This document shows positions 8,338 to 16,814 of a stretch of 64,000 nt of DNA, one piece after another. Positions within the stretch are counted from its first letter, which is position 1. The number at the start of each line of letters is the position of its first letter. Made by a program: the position numbers and the translations under genes. The stretch is from Actinomadura_E scrupuli (lineage in GTDB: Bacteria > Actinomycetota > Actinomycetes > Streptosporangiales > Streptosporangiaceae), in assembly GCF_050971785.1 (NCBI RefSeq), contig NZ_JBPCCU010000001.1, positions 186,001 through 250,000 of the forward strand, in the 5' to 3' direction. A model generated the notes under the pieces. That model saw only the letters and a program-made list of their open reading frames with translations, was not told the origin of the DNA and did not search any database.

Positions 8338-8775
8338 ATGGCACTTAACCGCGACTTCATCGGGCGGAGCTTTCCGTCCACCGAGCCGTACGAGGTCAGC
8401 CGGGTCAAGATCAAGGAGTTCGCGACCGCGATCGGCGACTCCAACCCCATCTACGTGAACCAGGACGCGGCGAAGGCCGCCGGCCACCCGGACGTCATCG
8501 CGCCCCCCACCTTCCCGATCGCCATCTCGCTCGGCGCGTCCGCGCTGAGCGACCCCGAGCTCGGGCTGAACTACGCGATGGTCGTGCACGGCGAGCAGCG
8601 CTTCAGCTACACCCGGCCGATCCACGCGGGCGACGTCCTGCTGACCGAGTCGACCATCACCGGGATCCGGTCGGCCGGCAACAACGAGGTGATGAACATC
8701 GAGACCGTGATCAAGACGGTCGACGGCGAGCAGGTCTGCACGGCGTACAACTCGATCGTGGAGCGGGGTGCCTGA
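8338..8775 (+). CDS. (3R)-hydroxyacyl-ACP dehydratase subunit, HadA-type (MaoC-like N domain)
   Basis: This 145-residue hot-dog-fold protein of the FAS1-like dehydratase/UPF0336 group includes FATAIGDSNPIYVNQDAAKA and PPTFPIAIS. It has GDSNPIY rather than the His-containing hydratase motif, as expected for the non-catalytic or substrate-binding HadA partner. With the next gene it should dehydrate 3-hydroxyacyl thioesters in type II fatty-acid elongation. The gene order rpmG-hadA-hadB matches mycobacteria. The stop shares one base with the next start (TGATG), so the two subunits are coupled. No HadC-like gene follows. Mycolic-acid synthesis itself is not implied. Confidence 0.85.
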   Translation: MALNRDFIGRSFPSTEPYEVSRVKIKEFATAIGDSNPIYVNQDAAKAAGHPDVIAPPTFPIAISLGASALSDPELGLNYAMVVHGEQRFSYTRPIHAGDVLLTESTITGIRSAGNNEVMNIETVIKTVDGEQVCTAYNSIVERGA

Positions 8776-9200
8776 TGGCCGCACAGGTGAAGTACGACGA
8801 GGTGGAGGTCGGCACCGAGATCCCGGCGCAGACGTACCACGTGTCCCGGCTCGACCTGGTCAGGTACGCCGGCGCGTCCGGCGACTTCAACCCGATCCAC
8901 TGGAACGAGGCCGTCGCCAAGTCGGTGTTCCTGCCGGACGTGATCGCCCACGGCATGTACACCATGGCCCAGGCGGGGCGCTTCATCACCGACTGGGCGG
9001 GTGACCCGGGCGCGGTCCTGGACTACGGCGTGCGGTTCTCCGGCATGGTCGTGGTCCCCAACGAGGGCGGCGCCACCCTGGTGATCAGCGGCACGGTCGA
9101 GCAGAAGCTCGACGACGACAAGGTCGTGGTGAACCTCACCGCCCGCAGCAACGACCAGAAGGTCCTCACCCGGGCCAAGGCGACCGTCCAGCTCGCCTGA
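8775..9200 (+). CDS. (3R)-hydroxyacyl-ACP dehydratase catalytic subunit, HadB-type (MaoC)
   Basis: This 141-residue MaoC-family hot-dog protein carries the complete hydratase-2 motif: YAGASGDFNPIHWNEAVAK has the catalytic Asp and His. The later VIAHGMYTMAQAGRFI segment forms the substrate tunnel in relatives. It is therefore the catalytic half of a heterodimer with the upstream HadA-type protein, acting on fatty-acyl intermediates in the cytosol. The ATG overlaps the previous stop by one base. murB follows after a stem-loop-containing gap. Confidence 0.88.
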   Translation: MAAQVKYDEVEVGTEIPAQTYHVSRLDLVRYAGASGDFNPIHWNEAVAKSVFLPDVIAHGMYTMAQAGRFITDWAGDPGAVLDYGVRFSGMVVVPNEGGATLVISGTVEQKLDDDKVVVNLTARSNDQKVLTRAKATVQLA

Positions 9201-9214
9201 GTGAACGAGAGCGG

Positions 9215-9271
9215 AACGTGCCGGGAGGCCCCGGCCCTGCTATGCATGGGGGCGGGGACCCCCGGCACGTT
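9215..9271 (+). repeat. Inverted repeat between hadB-type gene and murB
   Basis: AACGTGCCGGG (9215-9225) and CCCGGCACGTT (9261-9271) are a perfect 11-bp inverted repeat with a 35-base GC-rich loop. There is no T-tract, so it may be a processing or attenuation structure, or part of the murB leader, rather than a simple terminator. Confidence 0.55.
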
Positions 9272-9301
9272 TCACGTCAAGGCCCGAGCGGGGAGAGAGC
9301 A

Positions 9302-10369
9302 ATGGCCGTGCTGTGCGAGCAGGTGAACCTGGCGGGCTACACGACGCTGCGGCTGGGCGGCCCGGCCAGCCGTTTCATCGAGGTGGCCACCGAGGAGGAC
9401 CTGCTGTCGGCCGTGCGCGGAGCCGACAGGGACGGCGAGCCCGTGCTGGTGCTCGGCGGGGGCAGCAACCTCGTCGTGGCCGACGACGGATTCCCGGGCA
9501 CGGTCGTGCACGTCGCGACCCGGGGCGTCACGCGCGAGGCGGCCGGCGACGGGCGCGTCCCGGTACGGGTCCAGGCCGGTGAGGAATGGGAGTCCTTCGT
9601 CGCCCGCTGCGTGGACGAGGGGCTGTCCGGCATCGAGTGCCTGTCCGGCATTCCCGGCCGGGTCGGCGCCTCGCCGATCCAGAACATCGGGGCGTACGGG
9701 CAGGACGTCAGCGAGACCATCACCGAGGTACGCGCCTACGACCGCGAGCGCGGCGAGATCGTCACCCTCGACCGGGCGGCCTGCGCGTTCACCTACCGCA
9801 ACAGCGTCTTCAAGGGGTCGGACCGGCACGTGGTCCTCGAGGTGACGTTCTCCCTCGCCGACACCGAGGAGTCCAGGCCCATCCGCTACGCGGAACTGGC
9901 CCGTACGCTCGGCGTCGAGGTGGGGGCCACCGTCCCGCTCGCCGCCGCGCGGGAGGCGGTGCTCGGTCTGCGCCGCCGTAAGGGCATGGTCCTGGACCAG
10001 GCGGACCCGGACACCCGCAGCGCGGGCTCGTTCTTCACCAACCCGATCCTGGACCCCGCACAGCTGGCCGAGCTCGAGCGGCGGGTGGCCGGCCGGCTGG
10101 GTGCCGATGCGACCTTCCCCCGCTACCCGGACGACGGCGGCCGGACCAAGACCTCCGCCGCCTGGCTGATCGAGCACGCCGGCTTCGCCAAGGGGCACGA
10201 GCGCGGGCCGGTGCGGATCTCCACCAAGCACACCCTGGCGCTGACCAACCCCGACGGCGGCCGCACCGCGGATCTGCTGTCCCTGGCACGGGAGGTACGG
10301 GACGGGGTCCGCGAGGCGTTCGCCGTGGAACTCGTCAACGAGCCCGTCTTCGTCGGCGTCCGGCTCTGA
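9302..10369 (+). CDS. murB: UDP-N-acetylenolpyruvoylglucosamine reductase
   Basis: MurB uses FAD and NADPH to reduce UDP-GlcNAc-enolpyruvate to UDP-MurNAc, the second committed step of peptidoglycan synthesis. The 355-residue protein has the FAD-binding motif VLGGGSNLVVADDGFPG (about 50-66), IPGRVGASPIQNIGAYGQ (117-134), TYRNSVFK, AGSFFTNPIL with the probable catalytic Ser243, and a C-terminal Glu near 347. The ATG at 9302 follows GGGGAGAGAG; the longer frame from 9218 adds a non-conserved Gly/Pro stretch. It follows the hadAB-type pair, as is common in actinobacteria. Confidence 0.95.
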   Translation: MAVLCEQVNLAGYTTLRLGGPASRFIEVATEEDLLSAVRGADRDGEPVLVLGGGSNLVVADDGFPGTVVHVATRGVTREAAGDGRVPVRVQAGEEWESFVARCVDEGLSGIECLSGIPGRVGASPIQNIGAYGQDVSETITEVRAYDRERGEIVTLDRAACAFTYRNSVFKGSDRHVVLEVTFSLADTEESRPIRYAELARTLGVEVGATVPLAAAREAVLGLRRRKGMVLDQADPDTRSAGSFFTNPILDPAQLAELERRVAGRLGADATFPRYPDDGGRTKTSAAWLIEHAGFAKGHERGPVRISTKHTLALTNPDGGRTADLLSLAREVRDGVREAFAVELVNEPVFVGVRL

Positions 10370-10483
10370 TCCGGTGGCTCTCCGTATGTGGATCGTTGCC
10401 GAATAAATCGGGTCTGCCGTCAAATACTGAACATTATGTCCGCTACCCGCATCGGTTTTGGAAGCGCATGATGAACGGGAGGA

Positions 10484-10522
10484 GGTCCTCTTGGTTCGCG
10501 GAGCCCCCTGCGTGAGAGGACC
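10484..10522 (+). repeat. Inverted repeat upstream of GntR gene
   Basis: GGTCCTCT (10484-10491) and AGAGGACC (10515-10522) form a perfect 8-bp inverted repeat ending 20 bases before the GTG at 10543. It could be a leader hairpin or an operator for the GntR protein. The 170-base gap also has an A+T-rich patch (10402-10438) that may hold the promoter. Confidence 0.45.
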
Positions 10523-10542
10523 CGGATGGGCCGGTATCAAGA

Positions 10543-11256
10543 GTGGCCATACCCCGTTCAGAGTCAGGGCTGGGTCTGCGGCCCCAGCTGAGCGATGAGG
10601 TCGCGGCGCGAATCCGTGAATTGATCATGGCTGGTCAGGTGCGGCCGGGGGAGTTCCTTCGGCTGGAGCGGCTGGCAGCCCAGTTCGGCATCAGCGTCAC
10701 CCCGGTCAGAGAGGCGCTGCAGTCCCTGCGCAGCGAGGGCTTCGTCGTGCTCGAGCCCCGGCGCGGGTTCGTCGTCGCCGATCTGTCCCAGCAGGACGTC
10801 AAGGATCTGTTCTGGGTGCAGGCGGTGATCGCGGCGGAGCTGACCTCCCGTGCCGCGCTCAACCTGCCGGCACCCACGCTGCGCAAGCTGGAGGAGATCC
10901 AGCGGGGGATGGAGCGCGCGGCCGACGAGGGGCACATCGACCAGGTGGAGGAGTTCAACCACGCCTTCCACCGGGCGATCAACCTGGCGGCGGACTCCGC
11001 CAAGCTCGCCTGGACCCTCGGCGCCGTCAGCAGGTACGTCCCGCGCGGGCTGTACGGCCGGATCCCGGACTGGCCCGGGTCCTGCGTCAGGGAGCACCAG
11101 CGGATCCTGGACGCGCTGCGCCGGGGGAACCGGCACGCGGCGAGCGGCGCGATGCGGATGCACATCACGGTCGCCGGCGAGCTGCTGCTCAAGCACCTCC
11201 AGCGGCAGGGGCTGTGGGACGAACCAGCACCGGGGAAGCGCCCGCGCGGGCGGTAG
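10543..11256 (+). CDS. GntR-family (FadR/FCD) transcriptional regulator
   Basis: This 237-residue regulator has a winged helix-turn-helix at about residues 15-82 (DEVAARIRELIMAGQVRPGE, QFGISVTPVREALQSL, LEPRRGFVV) and an all-helical FCD effector domain at about 90-225. The three FCD histidines that commonly bind a metal are present: FNHAFHRAI, REHQRILDAL and MRMHITVAGEL. The effector is probably a small carboxylate, but cannot be named. GTG 10543 lacks a clear ribosome site. Its stop faces the convergent adenosine-deaminase-family gene 18 bases away. Targets are unknown. Confidence 0.88.
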   Translation: MAIPRSESGLGLRPQLSDEVAARIRELIMAGQVRPGEFLRLERLAAQFGISVTPVREALQSLRSEGFVVLEPRRGFVVADLSQQDVKDLFWVQAVIAAELTSRAALNLPAPTLRKLEEIQRGMERAADEGHIDQVEEFNHAFHRAINLAADSAKLAWTLGAVSRYVPRGLYGRIPDWPGSCVREHQRILDALRRGNRHAASGAMRMHITVAGELLLKHLQRQGLWDEPAPGKRPRGR

Positions 11257-11274
11257 CGGGGCGCCGGACGGCCG

Positions 11275-12312
11275 TCAGGGCGTGAGCCAGGTGTCGATGC
11301 CCTCCAGCAGCCGCTTCTGCAGGTCGGCGGGGGCCGCGGAGCCGCGGACGGACTGCCGGGCGAGTTCGGCCAGCTCGGCGTCGGAGAAGCCGTGCTCGGC
11401 ACGGGTCAGCTCGTACTGCCGCGTCAGCCGCGAGCCGAACAGCAGCGGGTCGTCGGCTCCCAGCGCCATCGGCACCCCCGCCTCGAACAGCTGCCGCACC
11501 GGGACCGAGGCGGCGGACTCGGCCACGCCCAGGCTGACGTTGGACGCCGGGCAGACCTCCAGCGTGACCCCCCGGGAGGCGATCTTCTCGACCAGCCGGG
11601 GGTTCTCCACCGCGCGCACCCCGTGCCCGATCCGGTCGGCCCGCAGCAGGTCCAGGCATTCCCGTACGCTGTCCGGCCCCTGCAGCTCGCCGCCGTGCGG
11701 ATCCGACAGCAGCCCGGCGCGGCGCGCGATCCGGAAGGCGGCCTCGAAGTCGTACGCCCGGCCGCGGCGCTCGTCGTTGGACAGCCCGAAGCCGACCACG
11801 CCCTTTCCGGCGTAGCCGGCGGCCAGCCGGGCCAGGGTCCGGGCGTCCAGTGGATGGCGCGTCCGGTTGGCGGCGACGATCACGCCGATGCCGACCCCGG
11901 AGGCCTTCTCGGCCTCCCGCGCCGCGTCCAGCACCAGCTCCATCGTGGGGGTGAGCCCGCCGAAGCGGTGCGCGTAGCCCGAGGGATCCACCTGGATCTC
12001 CAGCCAGCCCGAGCCCTCCGCCGCCTCGTCCTCGGCCGCCTCCCGCAGCAGCCGCCGCAGGTCCCCCTCGGTCCGCAGCACCGAGCGGGCGATGTCGTAC
12101 AGCCGCTGGAACCGGAACCAGCCGCGTTCGTCGGTGGCGCGCAGCTTGGGCGGCCAGTCCTCCACGAGCGCGTCGGGCAGATGGACACCGTGCTCCAGGG
12201 CGAGCTCCACGAGCGTGGAATGCCGCATGGAGCCGGTGAAGTGCAGGTGCAGGTGCGCTTTCGGCAGCGCCACGAGTGATCTCGGTGGCGGCGAAGCGGG
12301 ACGGGCCTCCAT
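11275..12312 (-). CDS. Adenosine deaminase family protein
   Basis: This 345-residue amidohydrolase of the adenosine/adenine deaminase family hydrolytically deaminates a purine or a related ring. The metal and substrate motifs are visible: KAHLHLHFTGSM (His20/22/24), DPHGGELQG, RIGHG, LEVCPASNVSLGV and GADDPLLFGS, where the tandem Asp is typical. The start at ATG 12312 gives family length. The exact substrate (adenosine, adenine or another aminopurine) cannot be settled by eye. It is on the same strand as the upstream aminotransferase gene, 115 bases away. Confidence 0.87.
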   Translation of the reverse strand: MEARPASPPPRSLVALPKAHLHLHFTGSMRHSTLVELALEHGVHLPDALVEDWPPKLRATDERGWFRFQRLYDIARSVLRTEGDLRRLLREAAEDEAAEGSGWLEIQVDPSGYAHRFGGLTPTMELVLDAAREAEKASGVGIGVIVAANRTRHPLDARTLARLAAGYAGKGVVGFGLSNDERRGRAYDFEAAFRIARRAGLLSDPHGGELQGPDSVRECLDLLRADRIGHGVRAVENPRLVEKIASRGVTLEVCPASNVSLGVAESAASVPVRQLFEAGVPMALGADDPLLFGSRLTRQYELTRAEHGFSDAELAELARQSVRGSAAPADLQKRLLEGIDTWLTP

Positions 12313-12427
12313 GACGTAACTCTGCCCTATCTCGTCTCAGGATGGTGCCCGAGGGTGGCCACGGCGCGCCTGCGCGTGGCCGCGGGACGGCCCGGGGCCG
12401 GAGGGGCCCAGGGGTGCGGAGGGGGCC

Positions 12428-13627
12428 TCAGACGGCTTCGCCGAGCAGCTTGGCCATCCGGCCCACGCCCTCGGCCAGATCCTCGTCACCGAGCGCGTAC
12501 GACAGCCGGAAGTAGCCGGGGGTGCCGAAGGCCTCGCCCGGCACGACCGCCACCTCGGCCTCGTCGAGGACCAGCGAGGCCAGCTCCACCGAGGTCCGCG
12601 GGCGCCGGCCCCGGATCTGCCTGCCGAGCAGCTCCCGGACCGAGGGGTAGACGTAGAACGCGCCGTGCGGCTCCGGGCAGAGCACCCCCGGGATCTCGTT
12701 GAGCGCCCGGACGACGGCCAGCCGGCGCCGGTCGAAGGCGGTGCGCATCATCGCCACCGCGGACAGGTCGCCGCTCACCGCGGCGAGGGCCGCGGCCTGG
12801 GCGACGTTGCAGACGTTCGAGGTGGCGTGCGACTGGAGGTTCTGTGCCGCCTTGACCACGTCGGCGGGGCCGATCAGCCACCCGACCCGCCAGCCGGTCA
12901 TCGCGTACGTCTTCGCCACGCCGTTCAGAACGACCGTGCGGTCGGCGATCTCGGGGACCACCACCGGCAGCGAGTGGAACTCCGCGCCGCCGTACACCAG
13001 ATGCTCGTAGATCTCGTCGGCGACGACCCACAGGCCGTGCTCGAGGGCCCAGCGGCCGATCGCCTCGAGCTGGTCGCGGGAGTAGACCCCGCCGGTCGGG
13101 TTGGACGGGGAGCAGAGCAACAGCACCTTCGTGCGGTCCGTACGGGCCGCCTCGAGCTGCTCGACGCTCACCAGGTAGCCGGCGGTCTCGTCGGTCCGGA
13201 CCTCGATGGGCACCCCGCCCGCCAGCTTGATCGACTCCGGGTAGGTCGTCCAGTACGGCGCGGGCAGGATGACCTCGTCGCCCGGGTCCAGCAGGGTGGC
13301 GAACGCCTCGTACACCGCCTGCTTGCCGCCGTTGGTGACCAGCACCTGGGCGGCCTCGACCTGGAGGCCGGAGTCGCGCAGGGTCTTGGCGGCGATCGCC
13401 GCCCGCAGCTCGGGCAGCCCCCCGGCCGGGGTGTACTTGTGGAAGCGCGGCTCCCGGCAGGCCTGTGCGGCCGCCTCGACGATGTAGTCCGGCGTCGGGA
13501 AGTCGGGCTCGCCCGCGCCGAATCCGATGACGGGCCGGCCCGCGGCCTTCAGCGCCTTGGCCTTGGCGTCGACGGCCAGCGTGGCGGATTCGGAGATCGC
13601 GGCGACGCGCGCGGAGATACGGCTCAT
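12428..13627 (-). CDS. Pyridoxal-phosphate aminotransferase, aspartate type
   Basis: This 399-residue class I aminotransferase of the Ib aspartate-aminotransferase type moves amino groups between aspartate and 2-oxoglutarate. Motifs are GAGEPDFPTP near residue 37, YTPAGGLPELR, SNPTGGVYS (Asn176), VADEIYEHLVY (Asp204), the cofactor Lys239 in NGVAKTYAMTGWR, and a C-terminal YFRLSYA with the substrate-binding Arg. The ATG at 13627 (MSRISARVAAISESATL) fits the family; the frame extends 19 codons upstream without support. It is divergent from tRNA-Trp/secE. Confidence 0.92.
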   Translation of the reverse strand: MSRISARVAAISESATLAVDAKAKALKAAGRPVIGFGAGEPDFPTPDYIVEAAAQACREPRFHKYTPAGGLPELRAAIAAKTLRDSGLQVEAAQVLVTNGGKQAVYEAFATLLDPGDEVILPAPYWTTYPESIKLAGGVPIEVRTDETAGYLVSVEQLEAARTDRTKVLLLCSPSNPTGGVYSRDQLEAIGRWALEHGLWVVADEIYEHLVYGGAEFHSLPVVVPEIADRTVVLNGVAKTYAMTGWRVGWLIGPADVVKAAQNLQSHATSNVCNVAQAAALAAVSGDLSAVAMMRTAFDRRRLAVVRALNEIPGVLCPEPHGAFYVYPSVRELLGRQIRGRRPRTSVELASLVLDEAEVAVVPGEAFGTPGYFRLSYALGDEDLAEGVGRMAKLLGEAV

Positions 13628-13840
13628 GACTCCATCGTCGCAGACTCCCCGGGGACGGTTCGGGGGGACATCACCGATTAGCATGGGAGATCGAGGCGCT
13701 GGTCACAGGCCGATTCATCGCGTACGGATCAGTTGGTTCGACGCGGAGGCGGTTGGACACGTACACTGCGTCAACTAGTGGCGGGTGTCGGTCGGTGACG
13801 TGGTCTGAGAACATGTCCTGACGGGCCCTGCCGCGAGCTA

Positions 13841-13913
13841 AGGGCAGTAGCTCAATTGGTAGAGTCCCGGTCTCCAAAACCGGCGGTTGGGGGTTCGAGT
13901 CCCTCCTGCCCTG
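13841..13913 (+). tRNA. tRNA-Trp (anticodon CCA)
   Basis: A full cloverleaf folds: acceptor AGGGCAG with CTGCCCT, anticodon stem CCGGT/ACCGG around loop CTCCAAA (CCA at 13874-13876), and a T loop TTCGAGT. The discriminator is G. Its place directly before secE is conserved in actinobacteria. A weak candidate promoter is TTCGAC (13737-13742) with TACACT (13762-13767), spacing 19. Confidence 0.95.
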
Positions 13914-14048
13914 CGGAGTATGTGCGTTGTGCGAATCCCGCACGTACTGTGGGAACGCGGTTCCCGCACGTGGCGCACGCCTACGGGCGGCGATGCTGCG
14001 AGTACCACGGAGTGGTTGACACGATCCATGAGGTGAACGGCGGCACAG

Positions 14049-14291
14049 ATGGCGACTGAGACCCGCGGCGATGCCGCGACAGAGGACAAGGGCAAGCCCG
14101 CTCGGAAGCGGACGACGCCCGTTCTGTTCGTGCGCCAGGTCATCGCGGAGCTGCGGAAGGTCATCTGGCCGACCCGCAGTGAGCTCATCACCTACACGAT
14201 CGTGTCTCTCACGTTCGTGGTGATCTTGGTTGCGATCGTCTCCGTTCTCGACTGGGCTCTCCAGAAGGGCATTTTCGCGCTCTTCAGCTGA
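14049..14291 (+). CDS. secE: Preprotein translocase subunit SecE
   Basis: This 80-residue protein clamps SecY in the protein-conducting channel of the membrane. A basic amphipathic segment (FVRQVIAELRKVIWPTRSEL) is followed by a single membrane helix, about residues 48-72, as in the short Gram-positive form. It lies between tRNA-Trp and nusG, its standard place. nusG begins 50 bases downstream and is probably cotranscribed. Confidence 0.97.
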   Translation: MATETRGDAATEDKGKPARKRTTPVLFVRQVIAELRKVIWPTRSELITYTIVSLTFVVILVAIVSVLDWALQKGIFALFS

Positions 14292-14341
14292 GAGCCGCCG
14301 CCCGCTCCACCACACCCAGTCGTCTGAGAGAAAGAGTCACC

Positions 14342-15145
14342 GTGCCCGAGTCCCCACAGCCCCACGACGAGGCCATCGAAGAGGCCCAGTCGGAGGAAGC
14401 GGCTGCGGTCGAGACCGACGAGGTTCCCGAGGAGACTCTCGAGGAGACCCCCGCGGAGCCGGAGCTCCCCGCCGAGCTGAAGGCCGACGACGACGTCGCG
14501 GCCGACGAGACCCCGGCAGAGGGCGCCGACGCCGACGAGGCGGAGCCCGAGGTCGAGCTCGACCCGCTGCTCGAATTCAAGACGCAGCTGCGGCTGCAGC
14601 CCGGCGACTGGTACGTCGTGCACTCGTACGCCGGTTACGAGAACCGGGTCAAGACCAACATCGAGACCCGTACGACCACCCTCAACATGGAGGACTACAT
14701 CTTCCAGATCGAGGTGCCTCAGCACGAGGTCACCGAGATCAAGGGTGGCAAGCGGCAGAAGGTCAACGAGAAGGTCCTGCCCGGCTACATCCTCGTCCGG
14801 ATGGAGCTGACCGACGAGTCCTGGGCCGCGGTGCGCAACACCCCGGGAGTGACCGGTTTCGTCGGCCTGTCCAACAAGCCGTCGCCGCTCAGCCTGCAGG
14901 AGGTCGCCAACCTGCTCGCTCCGGAGCCGGAGGAGCAGGCCAAGGCCAAGGAGGCCGCCAAGGTCGCCGCGACCGTCGACTTCGAGGTCGGCGAGTCGGT
15001 CACCGTCATGGACGGCCCCTTCGCGACGCTGCCCGCCACCGTCAACGAGATCAACGCCGACACCCAGAAGCTCAAGGTGCTGGTGTCGATCTTCGGTAGG
15101 GAGACCCCGGTCGAGCTCTCGTTCAACCAGGTCTCCAAGATCTAG
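14342..15145 (+). CDS. nusG: Transcription termination/antitermination factor NusG
   Basis: NusG binds RNA polymerase and couples it to Rho and the ribosome. The 267-residue protein begins at GTG 14342 after a GAGAGAAAGAG ribosome site. The N-terminal 75 residues are a very acidic, Ala/Pro-rich extension that short NusGs lack but many actinobacterial ones have. The NGN domain follows (DWYVVHSYAGYENRVKTNI, VLPGYILVRMEL, GVTGFVG) and the KOW domain ends the protein (FEVGESVTVMDGPFATLPA, VSIFGRETPVELSFNQVSKI). rplK follows. Confidence 0.97.
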   Translation: MPESPQPHDEAIEEAQSEEAAAVETDEVPEETLEETPAEPELPAELKADDDVAADETPAEGADADEAEPEVELDPLLEFKTQLRLQPGDWYVVHSYAGYENRVKTNIETRTTTLNMEDYIFQIEVPQHEVTEIKGGKRQKVNEKVLPGYILVRMELTDESWAAVRNTPGVTGFVGLSNKPSPLSLQEVANLLAPEPEEQAKAKEAAKVAATVDFEVGESVTVMDGPFATLPATVNEINADTQKLKVLVSIFGRETPVELSFNQVSKI

Positions 15146-15359
15146 CCGTATCCTTAGAGACGTCCCCGTCGCGTACGGGGGTTCCGCCCCGCGGCGGGCC
15201 CGGTCTCCGCAGTGGTCACGACAGTGGCCGGGCTGCGGCAGGGGGCCATGCCCGCGGGGTTCTAGGGTCCCAACACCAAGGCTCACGTTCCGGCTGCGGT
15301 GTTGCCCGTGAATTCGGGAGTAGGGACCACACGTAACAGGAACGAGAGGACACAACGCC

Positions 15360-15791
15360 ATGCCGCCCAAGAAGAAGAAGATCTCCGCCGTCGTCAAGGT
15401 GCAGCTCAACGCCGGCGCCGCGACCCCGGCCCCGCCCGTGGGTACCGCGCTCGGCCCGCACGGCGTCAACATCATGGACTTCTGCAAGCAGTACAACGCG
15501 GCCACCGAGTCCCAGCGCGGCAACGTCATCCCCGTAGAGATCACCATCTACGAGGACCGTTCGTTCACCTTCGTCACCAAGACCCCGCCGGCCGCGCAGC
15601 TGATCCTCAAGGCCGCCGGGATCGAGAAGGGCAGCGGCGTCCCGCACAAGACCAAGGTCGGCTCGGTCACCCGCGACCAGATCCGTGAGATCGCCACGAC
15701 CAAGATGCCGGACCTCAACGCCAAGGACCTGGACACCGCCGAGAAGATCATCTCCGGCACCGCCCGCTCCATGGGCATCGAGGTCCACTAA
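15360..15791 (+). CDS. rplK: 50S ribosomal protein L11
   Basis: This 143-residue L11 begins MPPKKKKISAVVKVQLNAG. It binds 23S rRNA at the GTPase-associated centre and helps the factors EF-G and RelA work. The proline-rich N-terminal hinge (TPAPPVGTALGPHGVNIMDF) and the C-terminal RNA-binding domain are complete. The 214-base gap after nusG contains a hairpin (CAACACC 15271-15277 with GGTGTTG 15298-15304) that may belong to the rplK leader. rplA follows after a structured gap. Confidence 0.98.
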   Translation: MPPKKKKISAVVKVQLNAGAATPAPPVGTALGPHGVNIMDFCKQYNAATESQRGNVIPVEITIYEDRSFTFVTKTPPAAQLILKAAGIEKGSGVPHKTKVGSVTRDQIREIATTKMPDLNAKDLDTAEKIISGTARSMGIEVH

Positions 15792-15981
15792 CTCCACAGC
15801 TTCACCGGCGTCACCGGTGTCGCCACGGTTGACCGGGTCATCACGACGATCCCGGTACGTGAGCGGGCGCGCGGCGTCTGGACCGAGGAGCGAGAGGGCG
15901 TTCTGCGCCCGAACGCGACGAGGGAAGACGCCGCGTGAAAGCGCCCGCGAACCGCCGCGCCGAAGGCGCGGCAATAGATAC

Positions 15982-16011
15982 GTGGGAGGGCCAGGCGCTG
16001 GCCCACACCAC
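15982..16011 (+). promoter_or_regulatory. Putative L1-binding autoregulatory hairpin before rplA
   Basis: The RNA can fold as stem GTGG/CCAC (15982-15985 with 16008-16011), internal loop GA opposite ACA, then stem GGGCCAG/CTGGCCC (15988-15994 with 15998-16004) and loop GCG. The GTGGGAGG run and the two-stem, asymmetric-loop form resemble the L1 site of 23S rRNA. It ends 20 bases before the GAAGGAG ribosome site of rplA. L1 is known to repress its own operon through such mimics. This site is inferred. Confidence 0.5.
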
Positions 16012-16039
16012 ACCTCCTACGCAATGAGAAGGAGCGCAC

Positions 16040-16762
16040 ATGAAGCGCAGCAAGGCTTACAAGAGCGCAGCCGAGAAGATCGACCGCGACCGGCTCTACA
16101 GCCCGCTGGAAGCCGTCAAGATCGCCAAGGACTCGGTGACCACGAAGTTCGACCCGACCGTCGAGGTGGCGCTGCGCCTGGGTGTCGACCCACGCAAGGC
16201 CGACCAGATGGTCCGTGGCACCGTGAACCTGCCGCACGGCACCGGTAAGACCGCCCGCGTGCTGGTCTTCGCGGGCGGCGCGAAGGCGGACGAGGCCCGT
16301 GAGGCCGGCGCCGACATCGTCGGCTCCGACGAGCTGATCGAGCAGATCCAGGGCGGATTCCTGGACTTCGACGCGGTCGTCGCCACCCCGGACATGATGG
16401 GCAAGGTCGGCCGGCTGGGCCGGGTGCTCGGCCCGCGTGGCCTGATGCCCAACCCGAAGGTCGGCACCGTCACCACCGACGTGACCAAGGCCGTCACCGA
16501 GATCAAGGGCGGCAAGATCGAGTTCCGGGTCGACCGGCACGCGAACCTGCACTTCATCATCGGGAAGGCCTCGTTCGGCGAGCGTCAGCTGGTGGAGAAC
16601 TACGCGGCGGCGATCGACGAGATCCAGCGGCTCAAGCCGACGGTCGCCAAGGGCCGTTACGTGAAGAAGGCCGTGCTGACGACCTCGATGGGCCCGAGCA
16701 TCCCGGTCGACCCCAACGCGGTCCGCAACCTCACCGCCGAGCTCGACGAGGCCACCGCCTGA
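16040..16762 (+). CDS. rplA: 50S ribosomal protein L1
   Basis: This 240-residue L1 forms the mobile L1 stalk that escorts deacylated tRNA from the E site, and it represses its own mRNA in many bacteria. The signature FDPTVEVALRLGVDPRKADQ and the FDAVVATPDMMGKVGRLGRV segment are intact. The ATG at 16040 has GAAGGAG upstream. It closes the rplK-rplA unit and is followed by a hairpin terminator. Confidence 0.98.
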   Translation: MKRSKAYKSAAEKIDRDRLYSPLEAVKIAKDSVTTKFDPTVEVALRLGVDPRKADQMVRGTVNLPHGTGKTARVLVFAGGAKADEAREAGADIVGSDELIEQIQGGFLDFDAVVATPDMMGKVGRLGRVLGPRGLMPNPKVGTVTTDVTKAVTEIKGGKIEFRVDRHANLHFIIGKASFGERQLVENYAAAIDEIQRLKPTVAKGRYVKKAVLTTSMGPSIPVDPNAVRNLTAELDEATA

Positions 16763-16814
16763 TCCACCGTTCGATCCGCCGGCTCCGGCCGGCTCGCACC
16801 ACCTGCTCGACCGA

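Noticed and set aside
9218..9301. 28-codon upstream extension of murB
   Set aside because: It covers the inverted repeat and has no ribosome site; ATG 9302 has one.
15164..15180. CCCCGT/ACGGGG hairpin after nusG as terminator
   Set aside because: Only a 6-bp stem without T-tract; nusG and rplK may be separate units but this element is too weak to call.
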